From: Blasia pusilla
Taxonomy: Eukaryota > Marchantiophyta > Marchantiopsida > Blasiales
Assembly: GCA_050084515.1 (NCBI GenBank)
Contig: CM114272.1
Location: 56,172,001 to 56,236,000, forward strand
Direction of reading: 5' to 3'
DNA length: 64,000 nt
Part shown: piece by piece, positions 12,300 to 23,899 of the stretch
Position numbering within the stretch: the stretch's first letter is position 1
Layout of the letters: each line of letters starts with the position of its first letter
Notes under the pieces: generated by a model
Databases searched by the model: none
Seen by the model: only the letters and a program-made list of their open reading frames with translations
What the model was told of the DNA's origin: nothing
Made by a program: the position numbers and the translations under genes

Positions 12300-13295
12300 G
12301 TGCTTTGGCCTCACACATTCCTTAGCCATATGCTTGGGTTCTGCATAACTATAGCAAATCACTTTGGCGTTTGCTGACTTCGGGAATGGCGGCCCTTTTG
12401 GCTTTATGTTGAGTTCCACTCATTTTGGTGTTGGGGCAAGAGACCCTATGCGGTAGCACTCACCCCCATTCCAAACCCTCTTGGACGCCCCTTTGTTTTT
12501 TGATAACTTAGAAAACAATTTCGGCTTAAAGTGTTTTTGGTTTTGGACTTAATCATCCCCTATCCTCTCCGCTAGCCTCAGAATGTCTCCGCACTTCTCT
12601 GGAATGTGAGGCAAACAAAAGAGTGCCTTTTTGGCGCTCGATTTGAGTCCACTTAAGAAGCTCACCTTCTTTGTAAAATCATCCGTTGAAAGTGAACTCA
12701 TTTGTACACTAAACTCTCACACATAAGCGCTAAGGGATCCGCTTTGGCGGAACCTCACAAACTACATGCCATTGCGACACTTCAGATATTCGGGAGTGAA
12801 TCACTTACTAATCAACCCCTTGAACTCTTCCCAACTTGAAGTTCTTCCACATCGTAGATGTTCTTTGTGGTGAGCCGTTCAAAAGTGGAGAATGTGATCC
12901 TTCAAAAACATGACCGCTACAGTCAGCTTGTCTTGCTCCTTTGCCCTTTGCGCTTCGAAGTAATGTTTGCGTTCCGTTAGAAACTCGCTCACTTTGCGAG
13001 AACGCCCAATTCCTGTGAATGGCATCAGCAAATTGGTCTTACAAAGCTTCTTGCCAGAACTAGAGGCTCCTTTTGACTTGAGTTCTATGATCACCTTGCT
13101 ATGTTGGGTCATCTGGTCTACCAGTATTTTCATCCAAGCTATCATTTGGATATAAAAAGCTAGGTTTTTTGAGTTTGGAGCCAAAGGCCTCATGGAACGA
13201 TTCGCGGTTGGGACATCCTTATGTTTGGGACTCGACACTTTGGGAGTTGCTATCTCCTCCTCTAGCTCACGGTCAGTCATTGATTTATCTCTCAA
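12300..13295 (-). pseudogene. Ty3/gypsy-type gag relic
   Basis: A minus-strand frame from 13295 to 12879 contains a gag-like stretch (FTGIGRSRKVSEFLTERK, EAQRAKEQDKLTVAVMFLKD), resembling the capsid region of plant LTR retrotransposons. Further downstream, near 12320-12400, a zinc-knuckle remnant reads CYSYAEPKHMAKEC: the expected C-x2-C-x4-H-x4-C with the second Cys changed to Tyr. Several stops separate the two parts. Gag would form the particle that packages the element's RNA. No pol is found next to it on this strand. Confidence 0.55.
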
Positions 13296-13959
13296 ATTTT
13301 TTTATTTGACTTGCGGCTTCATTGGTTCTTTGCCCTTGGTTGCCATTTGCAAGTTTTTGCTTTCTCAAATCTCCTCCTCATCTCTTGTGTTCCTCTTCAA
13401 GCATTGAGGTCTACTTGCTTAAGTTTTCCTCAAACATCTAGATCTTATACAACCCCAAGTTCACGATCACCAAGGATTTTTGCTAATACCACGTTTTGTG
13501 TGCTTACTCTCCTTGAACGTTAATCTTTGTTGTTGCGGATGCGTTCAATAGGTCACACTCTCAACGTTGATCTCCATCCAAACATGCACTCATGTTAGTC
13601 GGGTCTAGATCAATCAATAGTTCTAACTTGCTGAGTCCTTGACTCGGTCTCTCATCAAGCTCAACCTTACTAGTTTCGTGGTTTACAATAGGGGCAAGTC
13701 TTGAAAGACTTGGAATAGACTTTCTGGTTGGTTGAGGAACCTCAAATAGTGTTTCATGCCTGGAAGCTCCAACTTTCTAACAAAAATCCAATGAGTCTCG
13801 AACTAAGACTCACAAAAAATGAATCATGGGTTTGAATCCAGGTGTGGCTTACGAAATCCACTCCGTTTGATCATGTTTGGGTTTCGAGTTCCACGCCAAA
13901 CTCCCGTTCCATCATGTGCCCTTGAGACACTATTTGGTGCTCAAAGTGGGGTTTGTGTT
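13296..13959. other. Unassigned sequence beside the gag relic
   Basis: Several short open frames on the plus strand, none with a recognisable domain. It is likely retroelement leader or LTR sequence because it leads into a dispersed repeat. Confidence 0.4.
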
Positions 13960-14510
13960 TCAAGAAATCTTGGAGAGACTTCCCCCTTACTAGTACTTCA
14001 GGGAATCTTTGGGGTCCCCCTAACTTTAGGGAAAGACAGCCGTGCCCCTCAAATTGGCCCTCAACGTAAGTGCTCTCAAAATTTTTTCGGCCAATATCTC
14101 AGCTTCTAATTATGCATTTTCTAAGATCTTTAGTGCATTTGAAGCATCTCAAAGTAAACTTTCCAACGAGTTCTTATTTGTTCCAAACGCATCTTGGAGC
14201 TAAACGTTATGGTCCAAAATAAAATAAAATTCCCCAAACACTACTCATGTTCCAAAATTGGTTCTCACCTTTTTGGGCAACCAACCTTCAAAGACTCAAC
14301 TCATCTGAAGTCTTGGTTCGCATTTAGTCTAGGTTTCTTGGTCATTACCGCTAACGCATGAAATGCACAACTTTATTCTGCATTTTTCCTCTTGGACTTT
14401 TCCAAGAGACCTTCCAAAAGCCTCTCCAAAGTGCGATCATCGCAACTTGAGTTATGATGTTCCGTTTGGGATCTTTGTGGTGTTCGTTTGGTCATGAGGG
14501 TTGCGACATT
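13960..14510. repeat. Dispersed repeat, copy 1 (LTR-like)
   Basis: This block shares an ordered series of words with 29200-29720 in the same orientation: CCTTACTAGTA, TTTGGCCCTCAA or equivalent, AAGATCTTT, TTATGGTCCAAA, TGGTTCTCACC, and GTTTGGT followed by TATGA or CATGA. Both copies lie upstream of minus-strand gypsy coding remnants' 5' side, as a 5' LTR would. Confidence 0.6.
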
Positions 14511-14559
14511 GAATGAGGAGCTCCAATGTTCATCAAACAAGCATGTATTGAGAGCCTAG

Positions 14560-15630
14560 AATGAGCCATTTATACCAGAGCATGACAAATCAGAGGAACT
14601 CGAGGTAGCCAAGAGTGCTACTATGACCCCTTTGGACACCACCCTCATTGTGTGGCGCATCCTAGAGGAGGGTATTCGCATGTTGGATCTCTTTGGAGGA
14701 ATCATCACTAGATTAGCTGTTGATTTGCAAGGAAGAGTGCACGTGCAATTGTACCTTTACATTGAGATTGATGATGTTACGAGGCGCACTTCACTTCATC
14801 ATGTGGCGTAATTATGCCTCGGATTTCCCGACTTGTTGTCTTCGTTCACCATCCAAGGTTACTAGAGTTCCCTACTAAGGGAAATATCATTGTTTGGTGT
14901 GTAGGACTTGGAGTTGGTAGAGACCATAGATTTGGTCATTGTTGGTTGGCTGTGTTAGGGCCACTCAAGTGTTGGATGAGGTAGCGGGTAGTGTTAGTTG
15001 ACTCTCGATCCAGGTTATTTTGGAAGATGATGCACATCTTATGACACTTATAGGAGCATTGGTCTTATTCTCCATCATACATTCTGGAGAATGTGTTGAT
15101 TTTGGTTGATTTGAGGTCTTGCGTGGTGACGAGTGCACATCAACTGGGCCCATGGATTGGCCCAACAATGTTGTTGGATGCGGAAAGTGTAGGTTCATGA
15201 GCACATTGCCTGCATCTTTGGTGAATCATCTTGGTGCCACATTTGGTCTTGTGGAGGGCGTATGCAAGAGTGGAGCGCCCCTCCCATTTTTTGGTAGATT
15301 CAATTCTTGGTTCAGGTCGTCAATCAAACGAAGCGAGGCACAATGATTGACCACCGTTGACTGTGGTAAATAATTTTGGCATTCCACAAGCAGCCTTTCA
15401 CACATTGATGAGTTTTCCCGCTTCCTATGCATTTAAGGGGGCCGGACCAGGCTTGATTTGGGATGACCAAGTAGAGTTGTTGGAGCCCAATGTCAATGAG
15501 CAAAGCAAGCGATGGGATTCCCCATAGGAGTGACAATAATACCCTCACTATCAGAGGCATCACAATGTCATGTCTTGGGTTAGGAGATGGACTTGAGCTA
15601 CTTGACAGGGATTTTCAACTCAGGAGTAGT
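14560..15630 (+). pseudogene. Cytosine-5 DNA methyltransferase domain encoded by the gypsy element, decayed
   Basis: The conserved C5-methyltransferase blocks appear in order on the plus strand. Motif I, the cofactor loop, reads RMLDLFGGI at 14680-14703. Motif IV reads DLVIVGWLC-stop-GHSSVG at about 14929-14976, with the catalytic Cys codon at 14953-14955. Motif VI reads YILENV at 15078-15095. After a variable region expected to hold the target-recognition domain come a block near 15365-15470 (NNFGIPQAAF, MSFPASYAFKGAGPG) and a motif IX/X-like end (AMGFPIG at 15509-15529, then LGxEMDLSYLTGI). A working enzyme would transfer a methyl group from S-adenosylmethionine to cytosine in DNA. The frame is broken by several stops, and the usual Pro-Cys-Gln has become Leu-Cys-stop. 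It sits directly upstream of, and in the same orientation as, the reverse transcriptase. Confidence 0.8.
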
Positions 15631-16029
15631 TGAGCAAGGTCATTTGCAGATGCAATAGATCACAAGTGTTACGTTGGTGAGCCCCATCCCTACCAAGATG
15701 GTTGAGGCACTGGCTAGGGGCGAGACCTGAGGAGATCGGCACACCAAAGGATGATCGAGAGAGACATCCTTGGACTTCTTAGAATGTTTCGCAAATACGC
15801 AAGGAGATGAAAGCCACAGCATCGAGCGTGGTTCTAGATACTATATGTGGAGAAGATCCAAATTTACAATTGGCTGTAGGGGAGCAGTCAAGTTCTATTA
15901 TCTCAGATGGTGTTGCACCATAGCAACCATCGATACGCGTGCTAGAGAGTCCTATTGTAGTAAGTATGGAGACTTGGGAGCCAGATATGGGCTCTAAGTT
16001 AATCGGAGGAGAGTGGCGCCCAATACATT
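15631..16029 (+). other. Linker between methyltransferase and reverse transcriptase
   Basis: Decayed sequence with no domain I can name. The protease expected in this part of a gypsy polyprotein is not recognisable. Confidence 0.4.
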
Positions 16030-17049
16030 AGTTCCTGAGGAGTTATAGGAGCTATTTTGCATTTAGTATACATGATTTGGATATGCTGAAGGATCCAGGG
16101 ATCCGCATCGATTTGTCGAGCGATAGGTTGATCTTCTAATGACCCTACAGGAACAATGACATGGAGAGGGCTTTGATTCATAGTAGGAGCCAAGACTTGG
16201 TTGGAGCAAGACTTGTAGAGATGTCGCATGGAGTGTATGCATTTGCAACTGTCATGCCTGCCAAGAAGGATGAGCATCGCAAGTGGATAGATAGGTAGAT
16301 GTGTGGACATTATAGACCTATCAATTGGTAGATGAATTCCAATAGATATGCCATGCCCCTCCCTTAGGAGATCTTTGATGCTATTGGACATGCAAAGATC
16401 TTCAATTTTCCACATCTTTGATCCGGATACCATCAAATTCCAAGATACATACAAGACGACATTTTGGGGCATGGATCCTCACCGGAAGGATTGTTTGTAC
16501 CAGTGGCGATTCTTACCATTTGGATGAAAGAACATTTTGGTTGAGTTTCAAAGGGTCATGGATAGGATCTTGGCAGCACTAGATCTTGTTAGGTGTTATA
16601 TTGATGACATCGCAGTCTTTAGCGCCACAATTGAGGAGCATGAGCGACATGTAGTGGGGATATTTAGATGATTGTTGTTTCATGGGTTGAAGCTACATCC
16701 ACGCGAGTGCAAGTTTTTCTATGACCAAATTGAGTACCTCGGTCATACTATATACCCAAGTGGCCTTGGTCTGCAGCAGATGATGATAGAGGCTATTTCA
16801 CGGATTCCACGCCCTACAGATGTCAATCAAGTTCGTGCATTCATGGGATTAGAAAACTTCTATCAACGGTACGTATGGGGTTTCAATCTGATTGCAAAGC
16901 TGTTAACCAAGCAGGATCACGAGTGGCACTCGGGGGATGAGCAAGAGAGAGCATTCTTACTACTCAAGGATTGATTCACATTGGTGCCCACATTGAGAAG
17001 ATCGATTAGGGAAGTATACAAATTGGATCATGTTGGGGCTTGAAGCCGT
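16030..17049 (+). pseudogene. Gypsy reverse transcriptase, first half of split pol
   Basis: Plus-strand translation gives a Ty3/gypsy reverse transcriptase with frame breaks. The N-terminal region reads SHGVYAFATVMPAKKDEHRK and CGHYRPIN, followed by the SGYHQI block at about 16422-16440, QWRFLPFG near 16500, and the catalytic YIDDI at 16597-16611. The connection part GLKLHPRECKFFYDQIEYLG and FMGLENFYQRYVWGFNLIAK runs in one open frame at 16672-16974. The enzyme copies element RNA into DNA. The coding sequence stops abruptly at 17049, where the younger LTR element begins, and resumes at 23397. Confidence 0.85.
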
Positions 17050-17838
17050 TTTCGTGTCAAGAATCTTTCTTTGAGTAAGGGCAGACCTTCTAGCTGCAGA
17101 AGACGTGGTTGATGCAACTCAAACTCTATAAGCATTTCTCCCTTTCAAATCCAAGATTATTATGTAAACCCTCCATTCTCTCACGATAGGAATCATGAAA
17201 AACAGTGCCGAGGCGATCACTTCTTCATAACATGGAACCTCAAAATTCCTAACTATGAAGTCTCTATTAACTACTTTACGTTTGTGCACAAGGAAAACAA
17301 CACCACTAGTGTTAAACCCTACTCAAGTACGCCTATTGACGTCCATGGATAGTTATATAAGGACATACAAAGTGCAATCCCATTTCCTTCCGTACGTGAC
17401 TATACGAAGGATCACCGGAGTATGAGATTGCATGACTTGGTTCATGAACGCGTCCCCAAAGTGATAAACTAGATAGCAAGTGAACTAGTGCTTATCTAAA
17501 AAGAGAATCTTGATGTGGTGCGGATTAAAGAAGGGAAAATCTGGCACAACTCATGCTCCATCCCTATCCATACTTGACAAACATCCTCTACCCTCCTCTA
17601 GAATGGGATTTGGCGGAGTTGCTCTCCCAAGAGGGGTGATCCACTCTCATTGGGAAATAACAAGCACCTATTTCTAGTATGACTAAACTCACATAAGGTG
17701 ACAAGTCTCTCATCTCCACACATACCATATTCTAGAAACATCTCGAAGAATAGACCAAGGTCAAGCTACTCTCCCAAGAAGGGTAATCCACTCTCATTGG
17801 AAGAGCAAGCAATCCCAAAGCCATACACTCAAAGAGTA
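17050..17838 (-). repeat. 3' LTR of the nested element, U3 end deleted
   Basis: About 790 bp match 22130-22917 with roughly five differences, almost all transitions (for example at 17055, 17059, 17085 and 17665). Identity ends abruptly after CCATACACTCAA. The remaining ~480 bp of the LTR are absent and are replaced by RNase H coding sequence. Confidence 0.88.
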
Positions 17839-19610
17839 TTCGCAATCATACCTAACAGAGGTAGACACTCAACTTCAAGCAATACTTAGGCTCCCATAAG
17901 ATACTCCTTCTCACCTTTCATAGCAGTTACAACTCCCCACAACTCCCTCTTTATCTATGGGTACCTCCTCTGTCGTTCTGTGAGTGTACGAGCTCCAAAC
18001 CTTGTCGCGAATCTTCTTCCTTTTGCGTCATCCTACCCAACTGCCCACCCAATAGCAATAGGGTTAGTGTCCACTCTAATGATAATAGGTCTTCCACATT
18101 TGTAGCTCATTTGTCGTAGAATTGATGGCAACTTCAATGCCTCCTTTAACTGCATCATTGCTGCTCTTTGCTTCTTCTCCCAAGTGAACTTCTTCTTCTT
18201 TCTCAACAGCTCATACAAAGGATCAGATATGTGGCCAAAATGAGGAATCCACACATGATAAAACACACAAGCTCCTAAAAACCTTCTCACTTTGGTAACG
18301 TTTTCGCATTCTCGTATCCTCCCGATGACATCAACTTTTGCTGGATTTGGTTTTCGGCCAAACTCTCCGTAAAGATGACCCACTACCACAATTTGAGGAA
18401 CCCTAAAGCTACACTTTTCTCTAGAAATGGTAAGATTGACCTCTTCTAGTCTTGTTAGGATCATATCCACATCACGAATATGATCATACACAAACTTTCT
18501 ACAACCATCTTTCACAACCATCTCAATCCTATCTTCTATTGCACATCCCTTTATAGGAATATCATCTACAAAAGGAATGGTCTTCTCAGGAATGAACTCT
18601 CTCAAGATTTTATTCATTGCTCTCTGCATCTGAGCAACAAAATTTGTTGCTTCTTGAGGTAATGTGCATATTCTTACAAGCCCAAGTGGAGTGCGCATAG
18701 GGGTAATATCTCTACTCTCCATAGCTAATTGGAATTGATCATATCCTGAGTGCAAATCTCCTATCGAATAGATAGCACGGGCTGCAAAAGCTTGTGCCAC
18801 TTCATCTATTCTAGGCTCCGCTCCCATATTTCGAATGGTTACCTTATTTGCTGGTTGCATATCTTGAATGAATTGGAGAGCTCTTGATTTCTTCGGCATA
18901 GTGAACCATCGACTCGAGTAAGACCCTATAGATGGCTCTAAGATACCCATCTACATCTTCTCCTTCAATAACTCAATCAACTTGGGAATCATAGCTCGTG
19001 GTATTGGTATGGGTTTCAAATCCCAAGGCACATGAGGAACGGTGAAAATTACCATTGGTGCCAACACACTTGTGTCTACACAACCAATTTCTTGTGTGGT
19101 AAAAGAGAAGGCCTTACCATGTCTCCTTAACATCTCCCGAAAGCTTTTTCTTTCAATTTCTGTGAGAAACTCATCCCCTCCAATTTGCAGACGATCTAGC
19201 GTCTCTTCTGTGAACTTGTGTCCTATCTTCCTGACATCTCGCAGACTTGGCTCCATCAATGCACGTTCTACTTGTCTCCCACATCCCTCTGGTAGTTGAG
19301 TAGCCATTGGTTTCACCTTCCGGGCCACTGTCTTGTATTTTGTATGCACTTGTGCCTCCATAGGATGTTCGTCAGACTCAAACTCGTGTCCATCTGCTTC
19401 CTTCTCCGCAGATTCATATTCATTTGCTCCTTCCATGAACCTTGATATTTCTTCATGTAACTCACGCGAGTGAATTGTAATCACACTTGTATCCAGTGAA
19501 TCGGTGCTCATTTGGGTAAACACCTCTTTAAGACTATCTCCAAAACCCTTTTCTTCATACATCCCACTAATGAACTCTTCATCTAATAGAACACCCTCAC
19601 ATTTTAACAA
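17839..19610 (-). pseudogene. Reverse transcriptase and truncated RNase H of the nested element
   Basis: Frames 19610-18951 and 18950-18033 are consecutive, in the same frame, separated only by one TAG. RT blocks are SSRWFTMPKKS, AIYSIGDLHSGYDQFQLA, the catalytic FVDDIPIKGC (near 18575-18550) and VRRFLGACVFYHVWIPHFG. RNase H starts with RVDTNPIAIGWAVG and, after a frame change, can be followed to ECLPLLGMIAN just before 17839. There the coding sequence jumps directly into the 3' LTR. Integrase is absent, so this copy could not integrate on its own. Confidence 0.8.
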
Positions 19611-19802
19611 ACCCTCTTTTTTTCTTCTTCATAAAACGTCTTTTCTTTTCATTCATTTCTTCCATCATTTGGAATCTCCTAGACCACGAAGAAAAGCATT
19701 GAGAAAACCCACATCTAAACATATATGATTCTTCCTTTTCTGCTAGCAGAAGACTCTTTCTTTTCTCTGCACCCCCATATTCCCGCTCTACAGGAGTGCT
19801 AA

Positions 19803-20538
19803 CTAAAAATCCGAAAACTCTTTCTCTACCTTCATAGGACCATCTCTCAACTTCTCTCTATTCCTTTCATGACCTACGCGTATAGTAAGGAATTGAACGG
19901 ATCTTGTTCCATCTTGACTTATGATATGGGCATAATGAGACCCATCATCCATGACTTTGGTCTCCATTCTAGATGCTATGATGTAAGGTTGCCCAAAAAT
20001 CACAAGATAAGCAGCTCCATTTTGAACAAAGAAATTTTGCTCAATCAACACATCTCCAAGACGAGTTTTGACGGATGGACAAGCACCGTAGAGTTCACCT
20101 TTTTGGTTGTTAGCCGCTCATTGTACCCATCCATGCTCTGTATCAATTGGCCACATCCTTTTGTCGTATACACTTCGCGAGATGATGTTGATCTCCGAAC
20201 CATGATCAACGAGAGCCAAGTCGAACTCTAGCCTCCGTGGTTGCACGCACCCAATATAATCGATAATAGTGTCTACCATTGTGCCTTTCTTCACCTTGTT
20301 TTGTCAAGGCTTCTCCTACTCTTGCCTCTTCTCCCCGTAAGTCAAGCTTTTGTCCAAAAACTTTGCAAAGCTCTTCATCTTCTTCTTCTGTGATGTCAGT
20401 ATCCAAAGCCTTCACCATCACCATATCTACAGTCATCTGCCTCTTCCTTTTGATCACATCTATGATCAACTCATGAAAGTCATATTTGGCTATGCCCAAG
20501 ACTTCCCTTAAAGAAAACTCTATTTTTACTCTCCTCAA
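19803..20538 (-). pseudogene. Aspartic protease region of the nested element
   Basis: The active-site block reads ALVDHGSEINI at about 20217-20185, a D-H-G in place of the common D-S/T-G. It is preceded by YYRLYWVRATTEARVRLG and followed by EQNFFVQNGAAYLVIFGQPY and ASRMETKVMDDGSH. Retroviral-type aspartic proteases work as dimers and cut the polyprotein. One frame break separates the active site from the downstream frame (20051-19803). Confidence 0.75.
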
Positions 20539-22061
20539 GAATCTTATTCAAATTCGTGCTTGTCTCAATATCAGACTGCAACTTGTATGTAGGAGTCTTA
20601 CCCTTGATCTTCTGAGGAGACCTCAATTCGTTCTCCTTCATCCCTGCTTCTTTAACATGAGAATCCCTCATAGATTCAGATGTGGAAGGTACTTCTTCTC
20701 TTGATGGTTGCACCTCCGGTTGTCCTTTCCTTCTTGTGGTCCTCGCTCTTCTTGCAGCTTCCTCAGCATCTACACCATCATTATCGTGTCTCCTCTTCTC
20801 CTCCACACTAGCATATTGCGAACTCACATGTTTCTCTTGTGCTAGGTATGCTTTAACACACCCAGCTTCCACTAGATCATCCCATCCAATCAGATGACGG
20901 ATAGTCTTTGCCCCTCGTAGCATAACTTCTCGAGGAAATTGTAATAATTCACTTTTAGCTACTAATATCATAGGTGCTTCTAATTTTCTTGCAAAGCTAT
21001 GAGAATCTAATGCCGTAGTGGCAACTCCTACTTGACCTCTCACTAAGCCTTTCATTCCTCCTCTACCAAAGTTTGTATTCAATGGCATACCAGTCTACGT
21101 TGAATGAATCTTCCCATCTTTGAAGTTTACTTTTCCATTCCTAAGAGCTTCTGAAAACTCTTCACATTCTCGACGTTGATGCTCAACACTATCACACCAT
21201 ATACATCTTCTCATAAAGTTCCTACTTGTTGAAGGAGCACCAACACTAAGATTCCTATCAAGTTTAAGCTCAGCCATTTCTACTCTCAACTCTCTGAAAC
21301 CTTTTACCAACTCATCAATGGCAGAATCTTCAAGCTTTGCTGATATGGGCTTAGGCAATGGATTTGAAATTGATACCTCTAACTTGAATAGTGCGGTTCT
21401 ACCTCTACTTCCACTTTGCTTTGTGAGGATTGTAACAACTTCTTCCACTTTCTTCCAATCAATGCTGACACCTCCTTCTTCAATTTTACGCGCCAACATT
21501 ACGAAAAGCTTGTCCTCCAAATTCTCATCCGCCGCCTCAAGGAATAACTCAATTTTCCTCAAGTCTAGAGTTGCCCTTTTGGAAGAAGAAAGCTGAAAAA
21601 ACCGCTTCTCAAACTCGCACAACAATTTATTTGGAGTCATTCCCTTCCCAAGACGTTGCTCTATCCATTCTAGAAAACTCCTCTTAGTCACCCAATCCAC
21701 ATCATCATCGAAGAATTCTCCTTTCAGCAACTGCTCATACTCCTCCCACAAGTTGGATCTTGTGCTCTTAACTTTTTACTTGACTACGGATCTCTACTAT
21801 TACAACTAACTCAAAACTCGACACCATATCACCTTCGGGTACACGGTTTACCTCCATGTCACACACGTACTCTCAAACATAATTGGTGATGTTCTTCCCA
21901 TTAAATCTCCCCAACTTCTTTACAATCGCTTGGAGAGCCCTTGTTAATCTTTGCTCTTCTATGTGAACTCCTCCTTGCTCGATCAACCATGTTGTTAAAG
22001 TTCGGAGAAGATCCTCAACTCCCTCAGTTCCCATTGATGAAGTTATCCCAAAAGTAATCAT
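20480..22061 (-). pseudogene. Gag region of the nested element
   Basis: Minus-strand frames 22061-21873, 21751-21095 and 21088-20480 read as one gag broken by stops. The first reads GRFNGKNITNYV, the second has a capsid-like part (TKRSFLEWIEQRLGKGMTP, LREFEK-like CEFEKRFFQL) and a clean zinc knuckle CIWCDSVEHQRREC (C-x2-C-x4-H-x4-C), and the third starts with NTNFGRGGMKGLVRG. Gag would form the particle and bind the RNA. Three stops in about 1.5 kb fits a young but already inactive copy. Confidence 0.75.
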
Positions 22062-22107
22062 CTTGATAAGACTTCAACTTGCAAACACAATCTACCGCCT
22101 CAAAGAT

Positions 22108-22125
22108 CTCTCAATGGAAGCACCA
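22108..22125 (-). promoter_or_regulatory. Primer-binding site of the nested element
   Basis: Four bases inside the LTR end, the minus strand reads TGGTGCTTCCATTGAGAG. It starts with TGG, as a site complementary to a tRNA 3' CCA end should, and lies at the expected place between LTR and gag. Which tRNA primes it is not determined. Confidence 0.6.
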
Positions 22126-22129
22126 TTTT

Positions 22130-23396
22130 TGTCGCGTCGAGAATCTTTCTTTGAGTAAGGGCGGACCTTCTAGCTGCAGAAGACGTGGTTGATGCAACTC
22201 AAACTCTATAAGCATTTCTCCCTTTCAAATCCAAGATTATTATGTAAACCCTCCATTCTCTCACGATAGGAATCATGAAAAACAGTGCCGAGGCGATCAC
22301 TTCTTCATAACATGGAACCTCAAAATTCCTAACTATGAAGTCTCTATTAACTACTTTACGTTTGTGCACAAGGAAAACAACACCACTAGTGTTAAACCCT
22401 ACTCAAGTACGCCTATTGACGTCCATGGATAGTTATATAAGGACATACAAAGTGCAATCCCATTTCCTTCCGTACGTGACTATACGAAGGATCACCGGAG
22501 TATGAGATTGCATGACTTGGTTCATGAACGCGTCCCCAAAGTGATAAACTAGATAGCAAGTGAACTAGTGCTTATCTAAAAAGAGAATCTTGATGTGGTG
22601 CGGATTAAAGAAGGGAAAATCTGGCACAACTCATGCTCCATCCCTATCCATACTTGACAAACATCCTCTACCCTCCTCTAGAATGGGATTTGGCGGAGTT
22701 GCTCTCCCAAGAGGGGTGATCCACTCTCATTGGGAAATAACAAGTACCTATTTCTAGTATGACTAAACTCACATAAGGTGACAAGTCTCTCATCTCCACA
22801 CATACCATATTCTAGAAACATCTCGAAGAATAGACCAAGGTCAAGCTACTCTCCCAAGAAGGGTAATCCACTCTCATTGGAAGAGCAAGCAATCCCAAAG
22901 CCATACACTCAAGAGTGACACGAGAGACTCAAGATGTTGAATAGAAGGTGATGAACCCTTGAAGGTCCTTCTTCTTTGTATACTCTCAAGGGATCCACAA
23001 TAGAACGAAATAGAGCTAATCTTATCTTGTGCCACATGGCTTCCTCTCAAGGCTTAGCCAATCATATTTTGACACAAGTAGATTTCCTCTTATCTCTTCC
23101 AAAATATCCTCTTTTACCCACTTGATATTTTCCAAATTACCCCAACTAATCTAGCCACCAACCAAGACTACTTTTGTTTTTCATTAAAGCACCAACCTCT
23201 CTACTTTACTTTTATAAAGTGATCTTTTATTTATTACCTCTTTTCCTAAAGTTGAGCCGGCATAAAAGAGGCACCATAAAGAGGTTTAAACATGGGAATT
23301 TCCTTTTCCTAAGCTAATTTACTTAATACTAGTAAAACTCTATCTAATATTTAACGAGGAAGGAGTTTACACACTGGCTGATTATACGATACGACA
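22130..23396 (-). repeat. 5' LTR of the nested element, complete
   Basis: A 1267-bp LTR bounded by TGTCGCGTC and GATACGACA, i.e. TG...CA with inverted termini. Being the 5' LTR in element orientation, it would hold the element's promoter. A diverged fragment of the same LTR family is at 26915-27300. Confidence 0.85.
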
Positions 23397-23700
23397 CCGT
23401 GCTCATCCAACATGACGATGAGGATAAAGAGTTCGTGGTGGCTTATGCTACTCGCTTGAATAACGCTGCAGAGGCAAAGTATAGCTCGTATGAGGATGAC
23501 AATTTGGCTGCATTGTGGGCTGTTGCGTGTTTCAAGTATTACTTATTCAAAAATCCCATTACCATCATTACTGATCATCAGCTACTTAAGTGGTTGGTGG
23601 AGTCCGATAAGCGTATAGGGAAGCTTACAAGGTGGGCTCTTTTGTTGCAAGAGTATGATTTCTAAGTGGTGCGTTGACTTGGGATGCTCGACCAAGATGC
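23397..23700 (+). pseudogene. RNase H of the older gypsy element, second half of split pol
   Basis: Begins with LIQHDDEDKEFVVAYATRLN and continues NAAEAKYSSYE, ITIITDHQLLKWLVESDK and LTRWALLLQEYDF, the typical Ty3 RNase H series. The first 90 residues are open. It ends with MLDQDAYGLSHNP, matching the family's Asp-Ala-x-Gly-Leu-Ser-x-Asn-Pro end. It joins the RT half at 17049 once the nested element is removed. Confidence 0.85.
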
Positions 23701-23899
23701 ATATGGTTTGAGCCATAATCCATGTTCAAGTTAGTGAGATGCGATTGGAGCTCGATGGTCTGGAGAGAGAGATGAGGAGTTGGTATGAGGATGGCAAACC
23801 TTAGCCTATACGGGCTTGTTGGCTATGGAGAGCCAAATTGCCAAGACTCCGATAGCGAGGTTTGATGGAGAGTCCTTAGATCCATAGGCCAATGAGGAG

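Larger units (their letters stand above)
17050..23396 (-). mobile_element. Young, internally deleted LTR retrotransposon nested in the older gypsy element
   Basis: A minus-strand Ty3/gypsy element. The full-length LTR at 22130-23396 starts TGTCGCGTC and ends GATACGACA (inverted termini); the partial LTR at 17050-17838 is nearly identical. Gag, protease, RT and part of RNase H lie between them; the rest of RNase H, the integrase and the first part of the 3' LTR are missing at a breakpoint near 17838. The target duplication is CCGT (17046-17049 and 23397-23400). It could be read as 5 bp with one mismatch, which is the usual length for this superfamily. Confidence 0.85.
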
